A DNA stretch of 64,000 bases from Heliomarina baculiformis (GTDB taxonomy: Bacteria; Pseudomonadota; Alphaproteobacteria; Rhodobacterales; Rhodobacteraceae), in NCBI RefSeq assembly GCF_019966545.1, contig NZ_JAIMIC010000003.1:186001-250000 (forward strand). The letters are read 5' to 3'. Of this stretch, positions 1 to 9,103 are shown piece after piece. A model generated the notes under the pieces. The model saw nothing but the letters and a program-made list of their open reading frames with translations. It was not told the DNA's origin and did not search any database. A program made the position numbers and the translations under genes. Numbering within the stretch: the first letter of the stretch is position 1; every line of letters starts with the position of its first letter.

Positions 1-908
1 GCCAGACGGGGAAGCCGAATACCAAAATCCAACCTGCAGACTCTCGTTATGAATGAGGGACCGGCAGGGGCAGGTCACGCCTTGCATCCACCGGCCGGTG
101 CCGTGGCGATGACCGCGGCGCTCTCTCCGGAGGCTATCCAGAGCCTCGGCTTTTGGTTCGCGATTATGCCGATCGGCTTGGGCACAGCGGCTCTGGTTGC
201 TGTCGCGATGTGCTTTGCACGTCTGACCGGCCGACGTTATCCCTTCCGGCAATTTGAAGATCCGGGTCCGCAAGGCACGGAAGACGCCTCTCCGATTGAA
301 CGCCTCGGCCTTACAGAGAGTGAACTGAGTTCTATTCTCGAACGATACAGACAGTCATTTAACCTGGGGGTCGAGGATCTGGCCCGTTTGATCGGTGCTG
401 CCGAGATCCAGGCGGCTACTCACGAGACCGGACCACTTACCGCAGCCCAGATTATGTCCTCCGACCTTGTTACGGTGGTAGTGTCCCACCGGTTGGTGTA
501 GGAGGCCGCGCGCGGAGCCCCCGGCGTAGTGCAGCGCGCGGCCGGGCTGGCGGCCACCGCACTTCTTCGTAGTCTGAGGTTGTTCAACGACCGACGACAA
601 CGAAGGAAAGCACGATGACCGAGACCATGATCGACCTTCCGGGCGTGATCGCCAAGAGCGATGACGCGGATTTTCTGCGTGAACTCATTCAGGATGCCGC
701 GCAGCGGCTGATGGACATCGAGGTGTCCGCGGTGTGCGGTGCCGGACCTCGTGCCACGACCAATACGCCGATCAGTGCTCTGCTCCCAATGATGACTGAT
801 GGTGATGTCGTTTGACAGGTTATCGAACACGGCGCGATCACGGGCATCGTAACGCGAACGGACCTGATCGCTGCGCTGGCCAGAAGCGTCGTAAGGAAGA
901 CGTAGAAA
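1..908 (+). pseudogene. HPP family/CBS-domain membrane protein, broken remnant
   Basis: The frame from 49 to 501 carries the ALHPP-GAVA signature of HPP membrane proteins, a hydrophobic segment, the TGR-YPFRQ segment and the start of a CBS domain (AAQIMSSDLVTV). It matches the intact HPP-CBS gene at 27956-29056 segment by segment. The frame stops at 501. After about 270 bp of foreign sequence, the last CBS part (ISALLPMMTDGDV, then VIEHGAITGIVTRTDLIAALA) resumes around 767 and runs to a stop at 906-908, with an in-frame TGA at 813-815. The region before ALHPP does not match the intact copy, so the N-terminal membrane half is also missing or rearranged. This is a non-functional relic. Family assignment is confident; exact edges are not. 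Confidence 0.75.
502..766 (+). mobile_element. IS256-family transposase 5' fragment
   Basis: An ATG at 615, with AAGGA upstream, opens a frame reading DFLRELIQDAAQRLMDIEV followed by CGAGPRA. This is the characteristic start of IS256-type transposases (FLRELIE-ALQRLMDLEV--L-GA). Only about 50 residues remain before the sequence joins the CBS tail of the host HPP gene. The 265 bp lie inside the HPP reading frame, so this is the residue of an insertion that was later mostly deleted. No terminal inverted repeat could be assigned. Confidence 0.6.
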
Positions 909-1067
909 AGCGCGGTTGCTGTTCGATCACACCGGGGTTCGGGCATGGCTTTGGTAGTTGTCTGTCCCCCAAGAGTCCCAATTCGGCGCTTCGTGTTCCC
1001 CCTGTCGTCGTGGATTTTTGTGGTGTTCGAACAGTATTCCTTTCACCGGCGTGAATATCGAACTTGT

Positions 1068-2276
1068 CTACATGACACGCCGTTCCTCGATCGGTGGCAA
1101 GAACCAGACAGCAAGCCCCGCCAAAGGCAGAAAGGCGCAGAGTCGATAGACCGCCTCGACTCCGTACCTGTCCGCCGTTACGCCAAGGAGTGCCGCCGCG
1201 ATCCCACCAAGACCGAAGTTTAGACCGTAGAACAAACCGCCGATCAGACCGATGCGGTTCGGCAGCAGGTCCATGGCGTAGATCAGGATTGAGGCAAAAG
1301 CGCTGGCCATAATCAGGTTGATCGCCACCGTCAGCACGCCGGTCCAGAATAGGTCGGCGAAGGGCAGGATCAGGGTCAACGGAAGGGGCCCCAGCACAGA
1401 GATCCAGATAATCTGCCGCCGCCCGATCGCATCACCGACGATTCCGCCGATCAGCACGCCAACCGCCGCTGCGATTAGGAATAGAAACAGCATCATCTGC
1501 GACGCGGGGATCGAAAGACCGAACTTCTCGATCAGGTAGAAGGTGTAGAAAGACCGGAAGCTCTCGCCATAAGTGTTCTTGGTGAACATGAGGAAGGTGA
1601 GCACGCTCAATCCCAAAGTGATCGTTGCTGCGCTATGCTCGGGTGAGGGAGTATCGGCTCGGCGGCGGGCGGAGCGTTCCGTGAACTCTGAGCGGATTCG
1701 ATGCTGCTGGCTCCCGATCCAGGTCAACAACGCCATCGCGAGAAGCGCGAGCACTGCGAACCAGGCCAGGCTCGGCTGGCCCCAAGGCACGATGATCAGC
1801 GCGGCAAGGACAGGACCGAGAGCGCCACCCGCCTGTCCGCCCACTTGGAATATCCCCTGTGCAAGTCCCTGTCGGTCGCCTGCCGCGTAGCGTGCCATGC
1901 GCGTTGCCTCAGGATGAAAAATCGAGGATCCGATGCCAATCAGCGCCACCGCGACGAGAATTCCACCATAACTTGCGGCGAAGGCCAGGCACCACAATCC
2001 GGACAAGGTGAAGGCCATGCCAACCACGGGTGAATACGGCGCTGGATAGCGGTCCGTCACCATACCCATCACTGGTTGCAGCAGCGATCCGGCGATCTGA
2101 AATGTTAATGTGATGAGTCCGATCTGCACGAAGTCGAGCCCGTATGCCTCCTTCAGGATCGGATAGGCTGCGGGAATGAGCGACTGCATCAGGTCGTTCA
2201 AAAGATGTGTCGCGCCGAGTGCGGTAAGCACGACGACGTAGGTCCGGGCATGCGTGGTGGCGGTCAATTCAGTCAC
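1068..2276 (-). CDS. MFS transporter, fosmidomycin resistance (Fsr) type
   Basis: A 402-residue, strongly hydrophobic protein with about 12 membrane segments. The N-terminal THLLNDLMQSLIPAAYPILK segment and the GIGSSIFHPEATRMAR loop are typical of the Fsr branch of the major facilitator superfamily, proton-driven drug exporters of the inner membrane. The C-terminal half has the matching GLFYGLNFGLGGIAAALLG segment. The start used is GTG at 2276; no clear Shine-Dalgarno sequence is visible, so the start is uncertain. It stands alone between the HPP relic and hemN, with 275 bp upstream that hold its presumed promoter. The substrate cannot be read from the sequence. Confidence 0.85.
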   Translation of the reverse strand: MTELTATTHARTYVVVLTALGATHLLNDLMQSLIPAAYPILKEAYGLDFVQIGLITLTFQIAGSLLQPVMGMVTDRYPAPYSPVVGMAFTLSGLWCLAFAASYGGILVAVALIGIGSSIFHPEATRMARYAAGDRQGLAQGIFQVGGQAGGALGPVLAALIIVPWGQPSLAWFAVLALLAMALLTWIGSQQHRIRSEFTERSARRRADTPSPEHSAATITLGLSVLTFLMFTKNTYGESFRSFYTFYLIEKFGLSIPASQMMLFLFLIAAAVGVLIGGIVGDAIGRRQIIWISVLGPLPLTLILPFADLFWTGVLTVAINLIMASAFASILIYAMDLLPNRIGLIGGLFYGLNFGLGGIAAALLGVTADRYGVEAVYRLCAFLPLAGLAVWFLPPIEERRVM

Positions 2277-2551
2277 TTCTGGCGCGTTTCGACGGATTAT
2301 GCCTCCAATTGCCGAAGCTACAAGTATGATGAGGAAGAGTTAGAATCCGCTAAGAGGCGCGGAATGGATGTCGTCGGCGCTTTATGCGCGTGGGGCAGTT
2401 CGCTGCTGCCATCCGCAGCGAGCCGCCGACAGTTCTGCCAAAAGCGATGGATAAAGGCAGTTGGCCCTGTTCGCCATTGGTTTGTGCAATCTCCAAGTTG
2501 TTGGAGACCAGTCGAGAAATTCAGCGCTTCCGGCACTCGTAGAGCATCCGT

Positions 2552-3907
2552 TCATGAGGCCTGACTATATTTGACGCCGTCCGGGACGTGAGCGTCGAAC
2601 CAGCTTGCGATGATGCGCGTGAGTGGTCTGCCCGCACGGGAAATGTCGAGATAGTTTTCCGAAAGCTCCACGTAGTCGCGAAACCGGGTAGCCACCTGAG
2701 CAATCAATGGATCGACGATGTTTGGTGTGTCGCCGAACACCTGACGAAGTGCAGGTCGGTTGAGGCGGAAATCGCACATCAGCATCTCGATGACGCGAGC
2801 CCTGAGCAGATCTTCCTCTGTCATTACGTGACCGCGCGACCCTGCCAATGTCCCGCTCTCAATGCGCTGGATATAAGCGGCGGTGGCCGGCGCGTTCTGG
2901 ACGTAGCCCGAGGGCAGACGCGAGATTGAGGAGGCCCCGAGGCCGATCAGCGTCGGGCAGGTGTCGTCAGTATAGCCCTGGAAGTTGCGCCGCAGGTGGC
3001 CGGTGCGGGCTGCCTGCGCGAGGCTATCGCCGGGCCGGGCGAAGTGGTCGATCCCGATCGCGTCGAAGCCCGCATCCCCGAACCGCTGCGCCGCCAGTCT
3101 TGCGAGTTCATATCGCTCGACCTCCTTCGGGAGGGCGTCACCGTCGATCAGTTGCTGGCGTTTCGACACCCACGGGACATGGGCATATCCGAAAATGGCC
3201 AGCCGATCCGGCGCCAGCTCGAGCACCTTGGAGACCGTGTCGTCCAGCCGGGTGAGGTCCTGATGCGGCAGGCCGTAGACGAGGTCCGCGTTCAGCGAAT
3301 GGATGCCTGCGGCACGCAGGTTGTCGACACAGGCCTTCGTGACGTCGAAGGGCTGAATGCGGCCGATGGCTTGCTGCACCTTCGGGTCGAAATCCTGGAT
3401 GCCGATGCTGGCGCGGTTCATGCCCTCTTGGGCCAGCGCTGCGATCTTGTCGGGATCGACCATAGTGGGATCGATCTCGACCGAGAACTCGTGGTCCTCG
3501 GTTGGGGGGATGACGGCGCGAACGGCCTGTGCCAGCCGGTGGATGAGAGGCGGCGCGAGGATCGTCGGCGTGCCGCCGCCCCAGTGCATCCGGCCCATCC
3601 GCAGCCCGGCGGGCAGGGTATCTTTCAGCAGCGCCAACTCCTGCTCCAGCGTGCCGATGTAGCTTTCAACGGGGGAAAGGGTCTTTGTGCCCTGCGTGCG
3701 GCAGGCGCAGAACCAGCACAGCCGCTCGCAGAAGGGTATGTGGAGGTAGACCGAGACGGGTTCGTCCGGGTTCAGCGCGGCGAGCGCTTTGACCTGGTGA
3801 GCGGCGCCGACCTCGGGCGAGAAGACCGGGGCGGTGGGATAGGAGGTGTAGCGGGGCACACGGGCGTCGAAGAGGCCGAGGGATCTGAGGCGGTCGATCT
3901 GTTTCAT
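2552..3907 (-). CDS. hemN: Oxygen-independent coproporphyrinogen III oxidase (HemN)
   Basis: Radical SAM enzyme (451 aa) that makes protoporphyrinogen IX without oxygen, the step needed for heme under denitrifying conditions. The N-terminal PRYTSYPTA segment, the iron-sulfur ligand motif CERLCWFCACR (CxxxCxxC) after VYLHIPF, and the MHWGGGTPT SAM motif are all present, and length is standard for HemN. The ATG at 3907 begins MKQIDRLRSLGLFDARVPRY, a typical HemN start; the open frame extends upstream without family similarity. An FNR-type box lies 35 bp upstream. It reads in the same direction as the nor-nnrU cluster, just after it. Confidence 0.95.
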   Translation of the reverse strand: MKQIDRLRSLGLFDARVPRYTSYPTAPVFSPEVGAAHQVKALAALNPDEPVSVYLHIPFCERLCWFCACRTQGTKTLSPVESYIGTLEQELALLKDTLPAGLRMGRMHWGGGTPTILAPPLIHRLAQAVRAVIPPTEDHEFSVEIDPTMVDPDKIAALAQEGMNRASIGIQDFDPKVQQAIGRIQPFDVTKACVDNLRAAGIHSLNADLVYGLPHQDLTRLDDTVSKVLELAPDRLAIFGYAHVPWVSKRQQLIDGDALPKEVERYELARLAAQRFGDAGFDAIGIDHFARPGDSLAQAARTGHLRRNFQGYTDDTCPTLIGLGASSISRLPSGYVQNAPATAAYIQRIESGTLAGSRGHVMTEEDLLRARVIEMLMCDFRLNRPALRQVFGDTPNIVDPLIAQVATRFRDYVELSENYLDISRAGRPLTRIIASWFDAHVPDGVKYSQAS

Positions 3908-3941
3908 ATGCCCCGTATGTGCCTTTCCCGGGTCGTGAACG

Positions 3942-3955
3942 TTGCGCAAGATCAA
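3942..3955 (-). promoter_or_regulatory. FNR/Nnr-type box before hemN
   Basis: The plus strand reads TTGCGCAAGATCAA, which fits the TTGAT-N4-ATCAA dyad with one degenerate half site. It lies 35 bp from the hemN start codon and just behind the nnrU stop. It is a likely site for FnrL- or Nnr-type activation of hemN at low oxygen. The assignment rests on sequence match and context only. Confidence 0.6.
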
Positions 3956-3957
3956 GC

Positions 3958-4650
3958 TCAGAAGGGAAAGGGCGATGCGCCGATCAAGGATCCGTGCAGG
4001 TGAAGGGCGGCGACCCAGATCAGTAGGCCGATGGTGGCCCGGATTGTCAGCGGACGCGCGTTTTCTCGGACCCATGCTCGGTCGGTCACGGGGTATAGCG
4101 AGAAGGTGCCGGTGGCCTTGAAGAATGCCGTGGCTTCGGGGCCGAGTGAACGGCGGGCTTTCGCGTCAAATGCGGGGATGGCGGCGAGGGCCATGAAGGT
4201 GAAGCTGCCGAAGAGGATCACATGGGCGAGGTCACCATTCGGCACGAGATGCGTCCCGGCCCAAAGTGCCAGTGCAAGGAAAAGCGGGTGTCGGGAGACG
4301 GCTGCGAAACCCGGATCGTTGGGATCGACGATGGCGTCGCGCTTGCCCCCAAGCGTGTAAGGGTTCCGCAGGCCGAAGCCGCAGACAACCAGCATGGTGG
4401 CGACGGGCATCGCGATATTGGGGCCCCATCTGGTCCAAGGAGCCTGTGGCCAGAGTTCGACATAGGGCGCCCGGCTCGCCGCGATGATGACCCAGACCAG
4501 CAGGGCGAGGGACAAGAGCCCGTAGGCAGAGAAATACACCCGCCGCCCGACGGCGCCGATCAGCCTGTCGCGCAGCCCGCCGATGCGCGGCAGGACGTGG
4601 CTGGCGACGAAGATCACCAGCGCGAGTGTGTATTCCGTCCATCCGGTCAT
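3958..4650 (-). CDS. nnrU: NnrU family membrane protein
   Basis: A 230-residue integral membrane protein of the NnrU family, known from denitrifiers as needed for full expression or activity of nitrite and NO reductases; the mechanism is unsettled. About six membrane helices are visible, together with the family segments SHVLPRIGGLRDRLIGAVGR, NPYTLGGKRDA and SRHPLFLALALWAGTHL. The ATG at 4650 overlaps the stop of the preceding small gene by 4 nt, which fixes the start and indicates translational coupling. It is the last gene of the norCBQD-linked cluster; hemN follows with its own FNR-type box. Confidence 0.9.
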   Translation of the reverse strand: MTGWTEYTLALVIFVASHVLPRIGGLRDRLIGAVGRRVYFSAYGLLSLALLVWVIIAASRAPYVELWPQAPWTRWGPNIAMPVATMLVVCGFGLRNPYTLGGKRDAIVDPNDPGFAAVSRHPLFLALALWAGTHLVPNGDLAHVILFGSFTFMALAAIPAFDAKARRSLGPEATAFFKATGTFSLYPVTDRAWVRENARPLTIRATIGLLIWVAALHLHGSLIGASPFPF

Positions 4651-4865
4651 CGGCTTTCGGCTTTCTCCATCAGTCGCACGATGTGACAGGCGAAGGCGTA
4701 GGTCGCGGGCAGGCCGATGACGAGTCCTCCGGCGGCAGATTGCCAAGGCGTCAGAACGGGCCAGCCCATCCAGGATCCGATCAGCGAGGCGAAGAAGAGG
4801 TTCACTCCCATGGCCCCGGCGCCGAAGGGGTAGAGCGCCGCGAAGAGTTTCGGTGGTGGTCTCAT
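4647..4865 (-). CDS. Small membrane protein of the nor cluster
   Basis: A 72-residue protein with two likely membrane helices (around residues 10-32 and 40-62). It overlaps the upstream small gene (start 4865, stop of the neighbour 4862) and the downstream nnrU by 4 nt each, so it is part of one translationally coupled chain. In Paracoccus the place after norD is held by norE and norF, and in Rhodobacter sphaeroides by nnrT before nnrU. This protein is too short for NorE. It could be the local equivalent of NorF or NnrT, but I do not recognise it by sequence. Confidence 0.7.
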   Translation of the reverse strand: MRPPPKLFAALYPFGAGAMGVNLFFASLIGSWMGWPVLTPWQSAAGGLVIGLPATYAFACHIVRLMEKAESR

Positions 4866-5047
4866 CGGCGGCTCACCAGCATCTGCACGGCGACGAGCGA
4901 CAGGATCAGCGCGACCGAGCCGACGAAGAACCAGAATTCAGCGGCTTCCGTCTGCGGCTGCGGGATCGGTCTGTCGAACGCCTCGGCCAGGGCGGTCGTG
5001 GGCAAGGTCAAGGCAAGATACGGGGTGATGGTGAGGATGCGCTTCAT
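4862..5047 (-). CDS. Small membrane protein after norD
   Basis: A 61-residue product with an N-terminal hydrophobic segment that could be a signal peptide or anchor (residues 2-22, ending at LTLPTTALAEA). A second helix follows near the C terminus (FWFFVGSVALILSLVAVQML) and then a short basic tail. It starts one base after the norD stop (5049) and overlaps the next gene by 4 nt, so it is clearly in the nor transcription unit. Size and place suggest a NorF-like accessory of the NO reductase complex, but this is inference from context. Confidence 0.65.
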   Translation of the reverse strand: MKRILTITPYLALTLPTTALAEAFDRPIPQPQTEAAEFWFFVGSVALILSLVAVQMLVSRR

Positions 5048-5048
5048 T

Positions 5049-6923
5049 TCAGCTCTCCATGGTCAGGGTTTGATAGATCTCGGGCAACGCCCGGGGCAGG
5101 CGTTCGGGATGCGGCAGCAGGGTGAAGCCGGCGCGGCCGAAGATGCGGGCGAACCAGTCCTGCCCGTCCTGATCGACGATGACGCCATGCACCGCCTGGC
5201 CAAGCGCGCGGGCCTCGCGGACGGCCATGCGGCTGTCCTCGATCCCGTGCTGGCTCTCGTAGTGGTCGAGGTCGTTGGGCTTGCCGTCGGTCAGGACAAG
5301 CAGCAGGCGGCGGCTGGCTCCTTCATCGGCCAGTTGCGCCGAGACATGGCGGATCGCCGCTCCGAGGCGTGTGTAGTGGCCCGGGGTCAAACCTCCGATC
5401 CGGGCGGTGACCTCGTGGGACATGGGTTCCTCGAAGGTCTTGGCGCGATGCAGGAAGACACGGTCGCGTCGTAGCGAGGAAAAGCCCCAGATGCCAAGCC
5501 GGTCGCCGGCGGTGTCGATCCCTTCGGCCAGCGAGGACAGCGACTCGCGCGCAACCTCGATCACCGAGGTGTCGCCGATCGCGGCCTCGGTCGAGCGGGA
5601 GCAGTCCATCAGGATCGCCACCGACAGATCACGCGCCACGGGGCGGCCCGCCTGCCAGACCCGGTCCGACCCTTCCTGCCCGCAGGCGATGTCCGTGCGG
5701 GAGGTGACCAGGGCGTCGAGGTCCAGATCCTCCCCGTCGATCTGACGAGGCAGGACAACGCGGCGCGGATGCAGCGGCGCGAACTGGCGTTTGACCCGGG
5801 CGACGAGGCGGGGGTCGGGGGCGTATTCGGCGCGCGGTTTCGCGGCGGCTTCCAGCACGCGGGTATGGCCGGGCATGTAGTCGCCGGTGCGGCGGTTCCA
5901 TTCCGGGTAGGTGAACTTGCCCGCCAGCATCTCGTGATCGGCGTCCTGCGGCGACAGGTCCAGCGACAGGCGCAGCCGGGTCGCGGCGCGCTTCATGTTC
6001 TCCGAGAATGTCAGGTGGTCCTGATCCTCGGCCGCCTTGGCGGCGTTGTCCTGATCGTCGTCATCGACCATGCGGTTGATGTTCAGGCTTTCGGCCCAGG
6101 ACATGATCGTCTCGAACCGGTGGATGATGAAACCGTCGTTGCGGTTGGCCTGGTCGCGGTCTTCGCGTCTCGCCTCCTTCCGGCTGGGCACGGCGAAGGC
6201 GGGTGCCTGGTCGGGCTCTTCCGCCGTATCCGACGCGCCCTTGCCGGTGGTGCGCGGCAGGAACCGCAGCCAGATCGGCACCGGGGCATAGCTGCGGTAG
6301 CCGCGCGGGGCGGGGGCGTCGATCACGGCGATCCCGCCGCGCTGGCAGCCGATCTGGTCCAGTATCATCCGTTCGACGGATGCCTCGTGTCGGGGCAGGG
6401 CGCTGCGTTTGCGCAGGGCGCAGGCTTCCCGACACAGGGCGTGATAGGCGTCCTGCAGGCCGGGGCAGGCGCGGAACGCCCGGTCCATCGCAGCCCCGTT
6501 CGCCGCGATCTGGGCGAGGTCGTTCCGGTAAGGGTCATCGAGCCCCGGGGGCACCGTGGCAAAGGCCGCGATGGAGGCGAGCCAGAGATAGGCGGCGCGG
6601 TTGAGGTCCCGCGTCGAGAAGCAGTCCATCTCCGGCGGCAGCCGCAGCCGCTCACCGTCGAAATCTGCCAGATGCACCATCTCTCGCGGAGTGCCGACCC
6701 GGCGGAAGAGGCCGGGCCGGTGGTCGGAGGAGGCGAGAGGCGCTGCCACGATCTCGACCCCCGCCGGGCCGCCGAGCGCCCGGAAGAGGGCTGCAAGGCT
6801 GGGGCGCATGGCATCGAAGGTGACGGCGCGGTCCGCATCCGATGCGGCCTTGCGCGTGGCAATGTCGTGCCAGAGGTTGCCGACGGTCTCCTCCGGCTCC
6901 ATGAGGTCGAGAACGTGGATCAT
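5049..6923 (-). CDS. norD: NorD, von Willebrand A domain NO reductase activation protein
   Basis: A 624-residue cytoplasmic protein with a C-terminal vWA domain. The metal-ion site motif appears as LMDCSRST (DxSxS), with the later LVLTDGKPNDLDHYE strand. NorD acts with the MoxR-type ATPase NorQ to insert the non-heme iron into cNOR. The middle is rich in charged residues, as in the family. The ATG at 6923 (MIHVLDLMEPEETVG) lies 4 nt after the norQ stop and is preferred over upstream starts. It sits third in the order norC-norB-norQ-norD. Confidence 0.93.
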   Translation of the reverse strand: MIHVLDLMEPEETVGNLWHDIATRKAASDADRAVTFDAMRPSLAALFRALGGPAGVEIVAAPLASSDHRPGLFRRVGTPREMVHLADFDGERLRLPPEMDCFSTRDLNRAAYLWLASIAAFATVPPGLDDPYRNDLAQIAANGAAMDRAFRACPGLQDAYHALCREACALRKRSALPRHEASVERMILDQIGCQRGGIAVIDAPAPRGYRSYAPVPIWLRFLPRTTGKGASDTAEEPDQAPAFAVPSRKEARREDRDQANRNDGFIIHRFETIMSWAESLNINRMVDDDDQDNAAKAAEDQDHLTFSENMKRAATRLRLSLDLSPQDADHEMLAGKFTYPEWNRRTGDYMPGHTRVLEAAAKPRAEYAPDPRLVARVKRQFAPLHPRRVVLPRQIDGEDLDLDALVTSRTDIACGQEGSDRVWQAGRPVARDLSVAILMDCSRSTEAAIGDTSVIEVARESLSSLAEGIDTAGDRLGIWGFSSLRRDRVFLHRAKTFEEPMSHEVTARIGGLTPGHYTRLGAAIRHVSAQLADEGASRRLLLVLTDGKPNDLDHYESQHGIEDSRMAVREARALGQAVHGVIVDQDGQDWFARIFGRAGFTLLPHPERLPRALPEIYQTLTMES

Positions 6924-6927
6924 GGCA

Positions 6928-7722
6928 TCACCCGAACACGGCGCTGGCGATATCGCGCAGGGCCTGTTGCACATCCGGCTCATCGCTGAGCGGTTCGATG
7001 ATCGCCGCCTGAAGCGCCCGGTCGACGGGCATCCCCTTCGCGATCATCGTGGCGGCGTAGATCAGCAGGCGGGTGGAGACCCCTTCCTCCAGGTCCATCC
7101 CCGAGAGGTTGCGGATGCCGCCCGCCAGCCGGACCAGCGCCTTCGTCCGACCCTCGTCCAGCCCGCTTTCGCGCATGACCACGGGCACCTCGACCTCCGG
7201 TGTCGGGAAGTCGAACCCGACCGAGACGAAGCGCTGCCGCGTCGAGGGCTTCAGCTTCTTCAGGATGTTCTGGTAGCCGGGGTTGTAGCTGGCCACGAGC
7301 ATGAAGCTCTCAGGCGCCACCAGTTCCTCGCCCGTCTTGTCGATGACCAGTCGGCGGCGGTCGTCGGTCAGCGGGTGCAGGACGACGGTGACATCCTTGC
7401 GGGCCTCGACCACCTCGTCGAGGTAGCAGATGCCGCCCTCGCGCACGGCGCGGGTGAGCGGCCCGTCGACCCATACGGTTTCGCCCCCCTTTAGCAGGTA
7501 GCGCCCGATCAGGTCGGCGGCCGAGAGGTCGTCATGGCAGGCCACGGTGTGCAGCGGCAGGTCCAGACGGGCGGCCATGTGTTCGACGAAGCGCGTCTTG
7601 CCGCAGCCGGTCGGTCCCTTCAGAAGAAGGGGCAGAGCGTTGGTATGGGCCGTTTCGAAGACCGCGCATTCGTCGGCGACGGGCTGGTAGAACGGCAGAT
7701 CGGCTGTGTTGAGGTCTTTCAT
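6928..7722 (-). CDS. norQ: NorQ, MoxR-family AAA+ ATPase
   Basis: A 264-residue AAA+ protein of the MoxR/CbbQ/NorQ branch. Walker A is GPTGCGKTRF (about residues 31-40) and Walker B is GICYLDEV. The sensor segment MLVASYNPGYQNILKKLKPSTRQRFV, typical of NorQ/CbbQ, is complete. It partners with NorD to activate NO reductase by metal loading. The ATG at 7722 lies 4 nt after the norB stop, consistent with translational coupling. Length matches the family. Confidence 0.95.
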   Translation of the reverse strand: MKDLNTADLPFYQPVADECAVFETAHTNALPLLLKGPTGCGKTRFVEHMAARLDLPLHTVACHDDLSAADLIGRYLLKGGETVWVDGPLTRAVREGGICYLDEVVEARKDVTVVLHPLTDDRRRLVIDKTGEELVAPESFMLVASYNPGYQNILKKLKPSTRQRFVSVGFDFPTPEVEVPVVMRESGLDEGRTKALVRLAGGIRNLSGMDLEEGVSTRLLIYAATMIAKGMPVDRALQAAIIEPLSDEPDVQQALRDIASAVFG

Positions 7723-7726
7723 CGGA

Positions 7727-9082
7727 TCACTCTCCCGGAACGGCCGCGTCCTTGACGACGGGGCCGGGTTTGACCACCTCGCGGCGCACCACGAGCATGG
7801 AGTAGATGAAGAGGAGCGCACCGAGGACCACGGCGATGCCGGAGCCGAAGCGCATCAGGTAGAAGAGGCCGAGCTGGTCCTGCACGTCCATGTAGTAGTC
7901 GCCCACGATACGCTGCATGTGCGTCTGGATCGTGCCCGCAAAGGTCAGCGTGAAGGTCATGAAGGCCATGCCCCCCGTCATCAGCCAGAAGCTCGCCATG
8001 TTGAGCACCTGGTTATAGGGCGCGCGGTTGCGCAGCAGCGGCATCGCATAGCTGAACATCGCCAGGTTGAGGGCGACATAGGCGCCGTAGAAGGCGAGGT
8101 GCCCGTGTGCCGCGGTGATCTGCGTGCCGTGGGTATAGTAGTTCACCCCGTGCAGCGTGTGCAGGAAGCCCCAGACGCCGGCCCCGAAAAAGGCCACGGT
8201 GGAGGACCCGAGCGACCACAGCAGCGCAGCCTTGTTCGGGTGATTCTTGCGGCCCTTCCAGACCATCACGAAGGCGAAGGACATCATGGCGAAGAAGGGG
8301 ACGACCTCGAAGGTCGAGAAGACCGATCCGATCCACTGCCAGTAGCCCGGCGCGCCGATCCAGTAGAAGTGGTGCCCGGTGCCGAGGATGCCCGAGAAGA
8401 GCGCCGTGGCGACGATGATGTAGAGCCATTTCTCGATCACCTCGCGGTCGACGCCCGTCAGCTTGAGCATCAGGAAGCCGAGGATCGCGGCCATGACGAG
8501 TTCCCAGGTCGCCTCGACCCAGAGGTGCACGACGAACCACCAGTACATCTTGTCGAGCGACAGGTTGTCCGGGTTGATGAAGGCGAAGACCCAGAGCAGG
8601 CAGAGCAGCCAGAGCCCCGTCATCAGGATGTTGGTGATCGCCGTCTTGCGCCCGGCCAGGAAGGTCAGCGAGACGTTGAAGAGGAAGATCACGGCAGCCA
8701 CGAGGATGCCGAACTTGACCCAGAGCGGCTGTTCGAGGAACTCCCGCCCGCCGTGGATGCCGACAAGGTAGGAGCCGACGGCGCCGAGCGTGCCGACCAC
8801 GAGGATCGCCAGCTGGATGTAGGCGAGCTTGACCGAGAAGATCTCGCGCTCGCTTTCCTCGGGGACGAGGTAATAGGCCGCGCCGAAGAAGCCGAGCAGC
8901 AGCCAGACGATCAGCGCGTTGGTGTGGATCATCCGGACGATGTTGAAGGGCAGCACCTCGGACAGGGTATTGGGCGAGACGTAGATCCAGCCCAGCAGCA
9001 GCCCGCCCAGCACCTGGATGCCGAACAAGCCCATCGCCGCGAGGAAGTAGGCGTAGGCCACTTTTTGCGATTGGTATTTCAT
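7727..9082 (-). CDS. norB: Nitric oxide reductase large subunit NorB
   Basis: A 451-residue, 12-helix membrane protein of the heme-copper oxidase superfamily. It reduces 2 NO to N2O at a heme b3-FeB site. Visible family segments are VRMIHTNALIVWLLLGF, HLWVEATWELVMAAI with the conserved glutamates, GTGHHFYWIGAPGYW with the paired histidines, and the HGTQITAAHGHLAFYGAY helix. The length and the short cytoplasmic N terminus indicate the cytochrome c-dependent cNOR type rather than the quinol-dependent one. It follows norC by 21 bp. Confidence 0.97.
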   Translation of the reverse strand: MKYQSQKVAYAYFLAAMGLFGIQVLGGLLLGWIYVSPNTLSEVLPFNIVRMIHTNALIVWLLLGFFGAAYYLVPEESEREIFSVKLAYIQLAILVVGTLGAVGSYLVGIHGGREFLEQPLWVKFGILVAAVIFLFNVSLTFLAGRKTAITNILMTGLWLLCLLWVFAFINPDNLSLDKMYWWFVVHLWVEATWELVMAAILGFLMLKLTGVDREVIEKWLYIIVATALFSGILGTGHHFYWIGAPGYWQWIGSVFSTFEVVPFFAMMSFAFVMVWKGRKNHPNKAALLWSLGSSTVAFFGAGVWGFLHTLHGVNYYTHGTQITAAHGHLAFYGAYVALNLAMFSYAMPLLRNRAPYNQVLNMASFWLMTGGMAFMTFTLTFAGTIQTHMQRIVGDYYMDVQDQLGLFYLMRFGSGIAVVLGALLFIYSMLVVRREVVKPGPVVKDAAVPGE

Positions 9083-9103
9083 GGTCTTTCTCCTTGAAAA
9101 GGC

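Noticed and set aside
2205-2564. 119-residue plus-strand frame between the MFS gene and hemN
   Set aside because: It overlaps the start of the MFS gene and the end of hemN and shows no domain.
7706-9097. 463-residue plus-strand frame opposite norB
   Set aside because: Antisense frame over norB, His/Glu/Asp-rich as expected from the complement of a membrane protein gene; norB is certain.
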